Shown here: in pieces, positions 8,755 through 17,300 of the stretch | Numbering within the stretch: the stretch's first letter is position 1 | Layout of the letters: each line of letters starts with the position of its first letter | Source: an uncultured Porphyromonas sp. | GTDB taxonomy: Bacteria; Bacteroidota; Bacteroidia; Bacteroidales; Porphyromonadaceae | Length of the DNA stretch: 64,000 nt | Reading direction: 5' to 3' | NCBI GenBank assembly: GCA_900539155.1 | Contig: UQBE01000001.1 | Coordinates: forward strand, 1-64,000 | The notes under the pieces: model-generated | Database searches by the model: none | What the model was told of the DNA's origin: nothing | The model's input: the letters and a program-made list of their open reading frames with translations, nothing else | Made by a program: the position numbers and the translations under genes

Positions 8755-9714
8755 TCAGGACTGCTCCTCCTGCTTGGCTCGTTGTGTAGCTTGATGTATC
8801 TGGTAGGCGTTGAGGAGGTTTTGCCAGATAGAGTAAGCGGCCATAGCGACGGATGAGAGTGGGTTGAGGTAGCTCTGCGCTAGCCAGATGGCGATGGTCG
8901 AGTTTTTCTGCCCTAAGCTCTGTCCGAGGGTGATACTCTCGCCGAGGACTCGCTTGCTGAGCCACTTGCCGAGTGCGAACTGGACGATGCAGGCGACCAG
9001 ACCCATGACACCGAGCAGGATCATCGTCGGAATCATCTCTCGTGGCTCCTCTGCGATGAAGTGGACTGTATTTGCCATGATGAGCGAAAGGCAGACGAGC
9101 CAGACCCAGAAGCTGGCTGAGGGGATCTTAGTCAGTACCTGGTAGACGGGCTTGACGCCGTAGCGAACGGCCCAAGCGACGAGTAGCGGTAGCGTGATGA
9201 CCGGGAGGACACGGTAGAAAATCTGCACGAAGGTGGCGCCGTAGTCCATCGTACCACTACCAAAGAAGCCGAGCAGGAGCGGAGCTAATGCGATGACGCC
9301 TACGCTAGTTAGCAGGACATAGGTAGTACCTAAGGCGACATTGCCCCCGAGGAATCCGATGACCACGGGCGAGGCTGAGGCTGCGGGACAGAAGAAGCAA
9401 ATCATCAGTCCCTCGGCTAGGAGCGTGCTCTCTGGGACCCCAGAGTAGCGCACCAGTAGGTAGCCGCCTACGGCTAGCACAATCTGTATGAGCTGTAGGA
9501 GGAAGTGAATGGGGCGGATGCGCAGGTCTCTAGGCGTGAGCTTGAGAAAGCTAAAGAAGAGCATCAGCATCAGCATATAGGGGATGGCGGGACTCAGCGC
9601 GGAGAGTGGGCGATAGCCCACGATGCCTATTAGAATGGAGAGCGGGAGCCCGTAGTCTTTCAGTCGGCGCATAAAGCGTCCCCGTAGGGCTGCTATGTCA
9701 TAGTGTCTTGTCAT
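8755..9714 (-). CDS. BASS-type (bile acid:sodium symporter-like) transporter
   Basis: A 319-residue integral membrane protein with about 9-10 hydrophobic helices. The start at 9714 overlaps the queG stop (ATGA on the minus strand); the longer open frame merely extends into queG. Segments such as ICFFCPAASASPVVIGFLGG and the late SLGQKNSTIAIWLAQ resemble the crossing-helix regions of bile acid:sodium symporter family transporters. It is the last gene of the operon that starts with the radical SAM-associated lipoproteins. Substrate unknown: a bile acid role is not implied, as many bacterial members carry other organic anions. Confidence 0.7.
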   Translation of the reverse strand: MTRHYDIAALRGRFMRRLKDYGLPLSILIGIVGYRPLSALSPAIPYMLMLMLFFSFLKLTPRDLRIRPIHFLLQLIQIVLAVGGYLLVRYSGVPESTLLAEGLMICFFCPAASASPVVIGFLGGNVALGTTYVLLTSVGVIALAPLLLGFFGSGTMDYGATFVQIFYRVLPVITLPLLVAWAVRYGVKPVYQVLTKIPSASFWVWLVCLSLIMANTVHFIAEEPREMIPTMILLGVMGLVACIVQFALGKWLSKRVLGESITLGQSLGQKNSTIAIWLAQSYLNPLSSVAMAAYSIWQNLLNAYQIHQATQRAKQEEQS

Positions 9715-10673
9715 ATCACTGAGGGATGGTTTTGGTTCGCTAAGACTGCCTCGGCATTGCGACGGAGGTCTTCGTAGGCGCATCGTCGCATCGAGGAGCC
9801 TATCGTTAGAGTTTCGTAGAGTTGGGGGGTGAAGTTTGCCAGTTGCTCATAGGTGAGCTGAGCGATGGCTGGGCGGAGCATAAAGTCTGGCTCGTCATGC
9901 GGTGTGCAGTGTGCATTGTGTGGACAAACTGTCTGGCAGACATCACAGCCGAAGAGACGGTCCCCTAGACGCTCAGTAACACCTTCGGGCCAGGCACCAC
10001 GGTGCTCGATCGTTAGGTAGCTCAGGCAATGGTCCGCACGGAAGGTGCCGTCCGCCTGCAAGGCACCCCCGGGGCAGTTGTCGATACATCTCCGACAGTT
10101 ACCGCAGTAATCCACATCGATGGCTGCACCGTACTCTAGCGGTAGGGAGACGACGAGGAAGCCATAGATAAAGAATGTCCCGAGCTTAGGTATAATCATC
10201 ATCTTCGAGCGTCCCTGATAGGCGAGCCCGCTTTGCATAATCCAGTATCGCTCCAGTAGCGGAGCCGTATCGCAGCAGACACGTCCCGTGGCTGTTTGGT
10301 CGATGTCTGACTGGATGAATGCGAGCAGACGCTCGAGCTTCTTACGAACCACCTTGTGGTAGTCGCGTCCGTAGGCGTAGTAAGCTACTTGGGGTGCCGA
10401 TAGTGGCTGCTTGACTGGCGGGTAGTAGCTCTGAGCCACGACGATGATTGACTTAGCATCGGGGAGTAATTTGCGTGGATCCGCACGGACCTCATCATAA
10501 CGCTGCAGATAGTCCAGCCCAGCATAGGCATCTCCTGTGATAGTCTTCTGGTAAGCCCGCCAGACATCTGGCTGAACCGCCTGGGCCGGAGCTAAGCCGA
10601 CAGCACTCAAATGTAGCTCATCGTGTGCATAGTGGACGATAAGCTCTGTAGGCGACAGCGACTGTTGGGTCAT
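9711..10673 (-). CDS. queG: Epoxyqueuosine reductase
   Basis: A 320-residue cobalamin- and iron-sulfur-dependent enzyme that reduces epoxyqueuosine to queuosine in tRNA, the last step of queuosine synthesis. Two ferredoxin-like 4Fe-4S motifs are visible: CGNCRRCIDNCP and FGCDVCQTVCPHN. The N-terminal domain has the YYP(P) and YAYGRDYHK segments typical of QueG. Its start overlaps the stop of the radical SAM gene (ATGA), so it is translationally coupled to it. Its cobalamin need ties it to the corrinoid cluster at 38.8-51.8 kb. Confidence 0.93.
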   Translation of the reverse strand: MTQQSLSPTELIVHYAHDELHLSAVGLAPAQAVQPDVWRAYQKTITGDAYAGLDYLQRYDEVRADPRKLLPDAKSIIVVAQSYYPPVKQPLSAPQVAYYAYGRDYHKVVRKKLERLLAFIQSDIDQTATGRVCCDTAPLLERYWIMQSGLAYQGRSKMMIIPKLGTFFIYGFLVVSLPLEYGAAIDVDYCGNCRRCIDNCPGGALQADGTFRADHCLSYLTIEHRGAWPEGVTERLGDRLFGCDVCQTVCPHNAHCTPHDEPDFMLRPAIAQLTYEQLANFTPQLYETLTIGSSMRRCAYEDLRRNAEAVLANQNHPSVI

Positions 10674-11809
10674 CTTCCCCCAGAGGCATGCAGCGCCTCG
10701 GCACCCGCTTCAAGACGTTTGAGGTGGCAGACGAGGAGCTTTCCCTCGTCATCGCGTAGGTGCATCCCATTGCCTAGGCAATACTTCCAGCTCTTGCAGT
10801 CGGCGCAAGGACCTGTCTTAGCCCACGACCGGTCACGGTAGCTCTCGAAGCGCTCCTCCCACACTTGCCAGAGGTCGTCGTGATGGATGTTGCCCTGCTT
10901 ATGGTCGAAACGAATACTCGGGCAGGCACTGATAGAGCCGTCGCATAGGATGGAGGCTATGTTCACACCAGCACGACACTGGTAGAACTGCTTGCGAGTG
11001 CGCCCCTCGAAGGCTCCTAAGTAACCTTCGCACCCATACTGCGCTTCAATCTCTCCCGCCTCATTCGTCTCGAGGATAAACTGCATCATCTGGTAGTACT
11101 GACTGTCGGAGAGCTGGAGCTGCTTGTTCTCAGCAGCGCGTCCCACGGGGAAAATGGAGAAGAGCCGCCACCGCTTCACTCCGGCATCAATCAGTTGCTG
11201 ACGGAAAGCGGGGAGCGAGTCGAAGTTCATCGGATTGACACAGGTCACCACGTCCCAGACCAAGTCCTCAGCCTGCGTGAGTAGCTGTATCGCCCGCCAA
11301 GCTCGCTCGTAGCTACGTGGATGCCCTCGCAGAGCGTTGTGCGCCTCGGCAAAGCCGTCCAAACTCACCGTCGCTGTATGTAGTCCGGCACGGCGCAAGC
11401 TCTCCAGACGCTTTTCGTCGAGTAGCATCCCATTGGTCACAATTCCCCACGGATAGCCACGACGGTAGAGTGCTAGCCCCGCCTCCTCGATGTCTTGTCG
11501 TACGAGCGCTTCGCCACCGGTGAAGATAACCAGTAGCTTATTCGGATCGACGTGTGGTGTCAGCCCGTCAATGATATGGATGAAGTCAGCGACCGACAGT
11601 TCGTCGACGCCACTCTCCACGCGACAGTCGCTACCGCAGTGCCCGCAGTGCAGGTTGCAGCGTAGCGTGCACTCCCAGAAAAGTGTCGTCATCGGATGGC
11701 GACGCACGTTCTCAGCTTGCAGTACTCGATGCAGATCTAGTGCGATGCGCTGCTTGAAGGCTGGGCGTAGGAGCGTCTGCCCGACGGACTTTTGTTTGCT
11801 TAGTTTCAT
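10670..11809 (-). CDS. Radical SAM/SPASM enzyme of an rSAM/lipoprotein system
   Basis: A 379-residue radical SAM protein. The SAM-binding cluster motif is C51-x3-C55-x2-C58 (CNLHCGHC), preceded by an extra Cys47 (WECTLR). A C-terminal SPASM-type region carries further cysteines (CRAGVN, SACPS, CADCKSWKYC, LVCHL) for auxiliary 4Fe-4S clusters. Proteins of this length and start resemble the family I recall as TIGR04133, found in Bacteroidetes beside a small lipoprotein family (TIGR04134). The two genes just upstream (12141 and 11833) fit those lipoproteins. SPASM enzymes usually modify a peptide, so the lipoproteins are the likely substrates. The reaction is unknown; substrate assignment is inference from context. 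Confidence 0.85.
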   Translation of the reverse strand: MKLSKQKSVGQTLLRPAFKQRIALDLHRVLQAENVRRHPMTTLFWECTLRCNLHCGHCGSDCRVESGVDELSVADFIHIIDGLTPHVDPNKLLVIFTGGEALVRQDIEEAGLALYRRGYPWGIVTNGMLLDEKRLESLRRAGLHTATVSLDGFAEAHNALRGHPRSYERAWRAIQLLTQAEDLVWDVVTCVNPMNFDSLPAFRQQLIDAGVKRWRLFSIFPVGRAAENKQLQLSDSQYYQMMQFILETNEAGEIEAQYGCEGYLGAFEGRTRKQFYQCRAGVNIASILCDGSISACPSIRFDHKQGNIHHDDLWQVWEERFESYRDRSWAKTGPCADCKSWKYCLGNGMHLRDDEGKLLVCHLKRLEAGAEALHASGGR

Positions 11810-11832
11810 CAGATGAGACTACAATCTCTCGT

Positions 11833-12090
11833 TTACTCCTGCTCCTCCGACTCTACTATCTGCTTAGGCTCGAACATCGTCGTGGGTGTGCCGTACATCG
11901 CCATGCCCATACCGTCTGGTCTAGGTCTCGGCTTGACCAGCGTAGTCGTATCAGGCTGCTCTGTCTTGTCACCCGCACTCGTCCTATGCGTCGTGCGCGT
12001 CTTACAGCTGGAGAAGCCTAAGCAACCAATCAGTGCGAGTAGTGCACCGACGATGAGATTGGAGAAAATGTTTGAGAGTGTTCGCTTCAT
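11833..12090 (-). CDS. Short rSAM-associated lipoprotein (candidate modification substrate)
   Basis: An 85-residue predicted lipoprotein. The N-terminus (MKRTLSN...LIGCLGFSSC) has a lipobox ending at Cys29. After a Thr/Arg-rich spacer comes MAMYGTPTTMFEPKQ (about residues 63-77) and an acidic tail. The upstream lipoprotein at 12141 has the same LGFxSC lipobox and a MAxYGTPT motif in the same order, but this protein ends soon after the motif and lacks the beta domain. It starts 50 bases after the larger lipoprotein and ends 23 bases before the radical SAM gene. The shared YGTP motif is the natural candidate for modification; that is inference. Confidence 0.75.
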   Translation of the reverse strand: MKRTLSNIFSNLIVGALLALIGCLGFSSCKTRTTHRTSAGDKTEQPDTTTLVKPRPRPDGMGMAMYGTPTTMFEPKQIVESEEQE

Positions 12091-12140
12091 ACACTATGTT
12101 ATATAGTATAGTAGAGGTGAGGATAAGGACTCTACAGAGG

Positions 12141-12599
12141 CTACTTACGCTCCACTTGGATCTCTATATCCTTCTTTACCTTGCCTTCGTTCCAATTTCC
12201 AGAGCCTTTGCTGACGAAGTCGCTCTCCTCGATATCTACAATCACATGCTTGTCTGCGACGACGCCATTCTTCTCGCCATCGATGTCTTTCACCTCTAGG
12301 GCTACCCCATGCCCCCCGTGAAAGCCTGTGTAGCTACCCTCTAGCTCAGCGTTGCCCTGAGCATCGGTGAGTTTCTTTTCGTCTCCATAGCTGTTGGGCA
12401 GCTCTACCTGAAGACCCTCGACAGGCTTGGCGTCTTGGTCTGTTACACGCACCTTGAACTCATAGTCAACTGTAGGCGTGCCGTACTCAGCCATTCCGCC
12501 CCCTAGGGACTCTGTGCAACTAGCGAATCCCAGCCAACCCAGTAGGAGTGAGGCCCCAGCCGAGAGGAGCGAGCGGACGGATAGATAAGCTCTTTTCAT
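12141..12599 (-). CDS. rSAM-associated lipoprotein with C-terminal beta domain
   Basis: A 152-residue predicted lipoprotein, first gene of the operon. The signal peptide ends in LGFASC (Cys28). MAEYGTPTVDYEFKV (about 35-49) follows close behind, then a domain of about 100 residues reading KVRVTDQDAKPVEGLQVEL and DAQGNAELEGSY, the pattern of carboxypeptidase-regulatory/transthyretin-like beta sandwiches common in Bacteroidota surface proteins. It fits the lipoprotein partner family of the radical SAM enzyme at 10670. Probably exported to the envelope; any radical SAM modification would precede export. Function unknown. Confidence 0.78.
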   Translation of the reverse strand: MKRAYLSVRSLLSAGASLLLGWLGFASCTESLGGGMAEYGTPTVDYEFKVRVTDQDAKPVEGLQVELPNSYGDEKKLTDAQGNAELEGSYTGFHGGHGVALEVKDIDGEKNGVVADKHVIVDIEESDFVSKGSGNWNEGKVKKDIEIQVERK

Positions 12600-12633
12600 A
12601 CGTTACTGCTCTTATAGTGAATGTATTCTAGGG

Positions 12634-12664
12634 CAAATGTAATACAAATATCCGAACGAGACAA
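12634..12664 (-). promoter_or_regulatory. Promoter of the rSAM/lipoprotein-queG operon
   Basis: On the minus strand a TTG (plus coordinates 12662-12664) is followed after 20 bases by TACATTTG (12634-12641), a good Bacteroidota promoter 35 bases upstream of the 12599 start. It is back to back with the rpsF promoter. Confidence 0.6.
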
Positions 12665-12708
12665 TACAGTTGCAATTGATAGTTGAATCTACGTCCGCAT
12701 CGGTGCGC

Positions 12709-12738
12709 TTGTTTATCCGACGAATATTTGTACCTTTG
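12709..12738 (+). promoter_or_regulatory. Promoter of rpsF-rpsR-rplI
   Basis: TTG (12709-12711), 19 bases, then TACCTTTG (12731-12738), a consensus Bacteroidota promoter. It starts the ribosomal protein operon whose first codon is at 12767, leaving a very short leader. Confidence 0.7.
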
Positions 12739-12766
12739 CAGGCAATAGCATTTTCACTAACTATAT

Positions 12767-13114
12767 ATGAACCACTACGAAACCGTTTTCATTTTAACTC
12801 CCGTTTTGTCTGATGCTCAGATGAAGGAAGCGGTAGATAAGTTCACATCACATCTCACCTCTGCAGGTGCCACGATTGTGAACGATGAGCACTGGGGGCT
12901 CAAGAAGCTCGCCTATCCCATCGAGAAGAAGTCTACCGGATTCTATCACTTTATAGAGTTTGACGCTGAGCCTTCAGTGATCAAGCCTTTCGAGACGCTC
13001 ATGAGACGTGACGAGACAGTCCTGCGCTACCTCACGATTGCCCAGGACAAGTTCCACCATGCGTATGCTGAGAAGCGTCGCGCACTGAAAAGTAACCCTG
13101 TAGCAGAGAAGTAA
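12767..13114 (+). CDS. rpsF: Ribosomal protein bS6
   Basis: A 115-residue small-subunit protein with the S6 ferredoxin-like pattern ([12 protein letters not shown] start, [20 protein letters not shown]). It binds 16S rRNA as a heterodimer with bS18, whose gene follows 3 bases after its stop. The gene order rpsF-rpsR-rplI is widely conserved. The 167-bp gap upstream holds two divergent promoters. Confidence 0.97.
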   Translation: MNHYETVFILTPVLSDAQMKEAVDKFTSHLTSAGATIVNDEHWGLKKLAYPIEKKSTGFYHFIEFDAEPSVIKPFETLMRRDETVLRYLTIAQDKFHHAYAEKRRALKSNPVAEK

Positions 13115-13117
13115 ATC

Positions 13118-13387
13118 ATGGCAAGAACAAGAAGAAGAGGTCGCTATAGCAGACCACTCCCAGGAGAAGTTCAGCAGAAAAAGTATTGTCGCTTTAAGAA
13201 AGCTGGCATCAAATACGTAGACTACAAGGACCCCGAGTTCCTCAAGAAGTTCCTCAATGACCAGGGTAAGATCCTCCCTCGTCGTATCACAGGCAATAGT
13301 CTCAAGTTCCAGCGTCGTGTAGCTCAGGCTGTCAAGCGTGCTCGTCACCTAGCCCTGCTACCCTTCGTCACGGACCTTATGAAATAG
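13118..13387 (+). CDS. rpsR: Ribosomal protein bS18
   Basis: An 89-residue basic protein with the S18 signature ([38 protein letters not shown] and a final cluster of basic residues). It is the partner of bS6 on the 30S platform, and lies 3 bases after rpsF and 27 bases before rplI. Confidence 0.97.
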   Translation: MARTRRRGRYSRPLPGEVQQKKYCRFKKAGIKYVDYKDPEFLKKFLNDQGKILPRRITGNSLKFQRRVAQAVKRARHLALLPFVTDLMK

Positions 13388-13414
13388 TCATCACACCTAG
13401 AGAACGATAAGACA

Positions 13415-13981
13415 ATGGAAGTAATACTGAAAGAAGACATTATCAACCTAGGCTTTAAGGATGATATTGTGACTGTCAAGGACGGTTACGGACGCAACTA
13501 CCTCATCCCTCAGAAGAAAGCTGTCATCGCTAGCGAGAGCGCTAAGAAGATGCTCGCTGAGGAACTACGCCAGAGAGCTCACAAGCTCGAGGCAATCAAG
13601 CAGGAGGCACAGGCTCTTGGTGCGAAGATTGATGGTCTGCACCTAGAGATTAAGGCTAAGACATCTAAGTATGGTGTCATCTTTGGCTCTGTAACGAATA
13701 TACAGCTCGCTGAGGCTCTAGCTGAGAAGGGCTTCGAGATCGACCGCAAGATTATCCAGATTAAGAAGGCTGTTAAGGAGGTCGGCGACTACGAAGCACA
13801 GGTACGTCTGCACCGCGAGGTGATTGTACCGATCACCTTTACCGTTACCTCGGAGAATCACGCTGTCATCGAGTCTGAGACACCTGCTCCAGCACCCGCA
13901 CCTGCTCCTGAGGCTACTGCCGAGGAGAGTGCAGAGGCACCCGAGGCTACCGCTGAGGAGACAGCTACAGCTGCCGAGTAA
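13415..13981 (+). CDS. rplI: Ribosomal protein bL9
   Basis: A 188-residue large-subunit protein. The N-terminal domain (MEVILKEDIINLGFKDDIVTVKDGYGRNYLIP) and the long connecting helix plus C-terminal domain to about residue 150 are standard. The last ~38 residues are an Ala/Pro/Glu-rich tail (APAPAPAPEATAEES...) that goes beyond the usual ~150 residues, a disordered acidic extension probably of no core function. It ends the operon before the hairpin at 14035. Confidence 0.96.
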   Translation: MEVILKEDIINLGFKDDIVTVKDGYGRNYLIPQKKAVIASESAKKMLAEELRQRAHKLEAIKQEAQALGAKIDGLHLEIKAKTSKYGVIFGSVTNIQLAEALAEKGFEIDRKIIQIKKAVKEVGDYEAQVRLHREVIVPITFTVTSENHAVIESETPAPAPAPAPEATAEESAEAPEATAEETATAAE

Positions 13982-14034
13982 GTCAATCGTATGCTCTAAG
14001 AGCTTTCTCTAGAGCAGTACAATCATAACAAAAC

Positions 14035-14071
14035 AAAAGGTCATCACGTAGTATATACGTGGCGACCTTTT
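14035..14071. terminator. Hairpin terminator after rplI
   Basis: AAAAGGTC (14035-14042) pairs with GACCTTTT (14064-14071), followed by T-rich sequence on the plus strand; inner bases ACGT also pair. It lies between convergent rplI and the helicase gene. A second small hairpin (GCTCTA/TAGAGC) is at about 13992-14017. Confidence 0.7.
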
Positions 14072-14138
14072 GCTTTAATCTATTGTCTGTCGCTAGGAAG
14101 TGCTTGTCGCTAGGGTAGGACGGTGGCTTGATGCGGTT

Positions 14139-14313
14139 GAGACTGTTGTAAAAGTCAACAGTCTCACAATCTTGCTTGCAAGATTGTCTAGATTTTGCAG
14201 AAAGGATGAAGCGCAAGGCGCTGAGGGTGAGGTCTGAAGGGAGCATACCTCCGTATGTGACCGAAGCCGAATCCCGAAAGCAACACAGCGATTCGCCTTT
14301 ATGCAACAGTCTC
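14139..14313. mobile_element. 175-bp MITE-like element, copy 1, with 5-bp target duplication
   Basis: A 175-bp sequence with inverted ends (GAGACTGTTG and CAACAGTCTC), flanked on both sides by CGGTT (14134-14138 and 14314-14318). The copy at 37471-37645 has the same length and differs at about five positions. Internal hairpins are the first 27 bases, ACAATCTTGC/GCAAGATTGT, and AGCGC/GCGCT. No transposase is encoded. The right CGGTT copy overlaps the stop codon of the helicase gene (TAA at 14317-14319 on the minus strand). A frame of about 58 codons is open on the minus strand in both copies but is not judged a gene. Confidence 0.9.
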
Positions 14314-14316
14314 CGG

Positions 14317-17300
14317 TTAGTCTACCTCGACTACTTGGTGTCCTTCGGGTGAGAGGTAGAGCAGGTAGGCTTGTACAGTCTGGAAGCCACTCTCGAGGAG
14401 CGTCTGGCGGTAGTTGCGTAGCTGTCGCTTGTGACGAGCGGTGTAGTGCTGCGCCTCGTCGCCACTCTTGTAGTCGATGATGACTGCGTGCTGTCCCTCG
14501 GCATCGTACACAATGCGGTCGGGTCGCTCTATACGGGTGTGCGTCTTGTGTTCGTCCTGAGTCTGCATCTGACGAGCCATACTGCGCTCGTTGATAACCT
14601 GCCATCCGCTATCTCGCTGATAGTAGCTGGCTATGAGCGGGTCTGTGAGTGCCTTCTCGATGAGTGCTGCAAGTGGGGCTACCTGCGCTAGAGGGATGAG
14701 TCCCTGGAGGGCTTTCTTACTCAAGAACTGACGTAGCTCGTTCGTGCCGTCTAGATAGTCTATTTCACTTAGTAAAGCGTGGAGGAATAGCCCATTGCGT
14801 ACAGCGTCTTGCGCCTGATATCCTACACTCTGGGAGCGACGAACGTATAGCCGTGCCACTTCGCTCTCTGACGATATGCGTGGTATGGGACGAGGCTGCG
14901 AGGTCTCTGGGGTGGCCTGTGCGGATTGGCTTGGCAATTCCTCTGTCTCTGGGAAGAGTGGACACCCCTCTGCGAGAAACATTTGTCTAGTCACCTCTAG
15001 AGCCTCGGTGTCGCATCTCTCCTCGGTAATGTGGAGCGGTATCTCCTGTGTCGTAGAGGCTATGGGGCTTTTGCTAGGACCTGTCTCTGAGAGCTGTGAG
15101 ACTAGTTGGCTGACGAGTCGCTCGAAGTTGACACTTCTCTTAGTGGCGCCATCGGACTCCTCTAGGATGAGGTGCATCTCGCTCTTGGCTCGTGTCATAG
15201 CAACGTACAGCGCATTGATACGGTCTAGCTGTGCCGAGGCACTTTCCTGCGCAATGAGTGCTCCGAAGGGGGTCGCCTTGGCTTCATTGGTTGGAGAGAC
15301 GGGGAGGAGGGGCGGTATATCAATCTTTTCACCGAGCAAGGCTTGTAGAGGCTCTTTGATGCTCTCGGCTAGGCACCATACGGTGTCGCTACTGCTGAGG
15401 ATCTGCATCTGATACTCGAGGAGGCAGACAACTGGGAAGCCGAGTCCCTTAGCAGAGTGTATCGTCAGTAGCTGTATCGCATCTTGGGTCTCAAGGCTCA
15501 GCTTGGGGGTATGGGATTCGAGCCACTCTAGGAAGCCTTGCAAGTCTACATAGTTGTCTTGGCTATAGTCTTGGACGGTGTCTAAAAGAGCATCTATGTA
15601 GAGACGATCCGTGGGTGTTGTGAGAGGTTCGAGCTGCTTTACGATGAGTAAGAGTAGCTCATAGAGCGAGGCTGACTGCCCCTCTAGGTAGCAACGGGCA
15701 AAGTCAAAGGGAGGTGTCTCCTCTGAGAGGAGTATGCCTTTGGCGATCTGGTCGAGATGAGCCACCGCAAGTCGGTGCTCGAAGCTCTTGGCATAGCGTG
15801 TCTCTGGGGCTCCGGCATTGGCAAGGACGCTGTAAAGTAGCTCTATGATGAGTCGATAGAGGGGATTGGCGTCCAGAGTAAGCATCTCGCGAGAGACGAA
15901 AGCTAGGGGAGGACGTGCTGGTTGCTCCTCTTCGTCATCCTTGTTGTGTCGAATGATGGACTCAGCGATGCGCTGGAGGGTGTCGTTCTTTGGGGTGAGT
16001 ATGGCGATGTCTGACTGCTTGTAGCCACGCTCTAGGAGGGTGGGGATGACGTTGCTGAGGAGGTAGTCTATCTTGGCTTGGAGCTTGTCCGAGGGGGTGT
16101 CCGACTCGCCCTTGAACTCTGTGCAACGGTGTACGAAGACGCCCCCCGCCATCTGACGGTGCGATGAGGGAATCTCTTGATGTACTTCATCGATGTTGTA
16201 AACCTCTTCGATGAGACTGTCTCCATCGGAGCGGGTGTCGCCTTCCACTTGTAGCTCGGGAGAGCTGGGAAGGAGTGAGAAGAAGCGGTTGTTGAACGAG
16301 ACAATAGCCGGGGCGCTACGCCAGTTGTACAGGAGGCTTTTTGTGATCTGATAGGTCGCAAAGTCGTCAGCAAGTCTCTCCTTGAGGAGCTTCGGGTCGC
16401 TACTGCGAAAGCGGTAGATGCTCTGCTTGACATCACCCACGATGAAGCTTTCGCCCCCTGACCCTAGGGCTTCCTCGAGAAGTGGCTTGAAGTTTTCATA
16501 CTGGAAGCGACTGGTGTCTTGAAACTCGTCAATCATGTGGTACCGCAACTTGGTACCGAGACGCTCGTAGATGAAAGCGGTGCTGCTGGGCTCTCCTACG
16601 AGCGTACGTATGAGACGCTTGGCATCGTCTAGGAGTGTGACCCCGAGCTCCTCGACGACTAGCTTGATATTGTCCTGAATCTCGCCGAGGAGCTGTAGCT
16701 CGTAGCCTTTCCTAATGGCTGTCTGGAGGGTGAAGAGGTCTGTATGAGAGCGGACGATGTCGTAGTAGATAGGGAGTATAGCTGAGCCTTCAAGCCCTTT
16801 TATATACTTATCATCCTTGCCGTCGAAGAGAGTCTCCACTTGACTGCTGCTGGTGTACTTGTCCCAGATTGCCTTGGATATGTAGGAGTCTGTAGCACCA
16901 ATCGTCGTCTGCCTAGGCTCGTCGCCTAGGAGTCTGAAGAATGGAGAGCGCGACTTATAGGGAAGTGTCTGCTCATCCAGCCCATCCGCTGCCGCGAGCT
17001 CCTTGAAGCGGTCTCTCTGGTTGCTGATGTGCTGCTCGATCTCTCTGACTTTGGTCTCGACAGCCTCGACAAACTGCTGATAGGTTGTATAGTCAAAGAG
17101 TTGCTTGCCCTCGAAGTCTAGCTCCTGAACCTGCTCATTGTACAGCTGGCGCGCCAGTAGCTTTAAGCTGGCCTGAAGGGATTTCATAGACTTGTCCTCG
17201 CGACTGGACAGGAAGCTCTGGATGGCTAGACGAGCCTTGTCGGTGGGGGTGTCGAAGAGTCGCTCCACGGCAAGGTCTAGGATCTGGTCCTTGGAGAGCT

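Noticed and set aside
13983..14306. A 107-codon minus-strand frame over the MITE
   Set aside because: It is open because it runs through the 175-bp element and its flank; the flank part is not shared with the second copy and it has no promoter or family match.
14093..14605. A 170-codon frame over the end of the helicase gene
   Set aside because: It is a shadow of the helicase gene plus the MITE.
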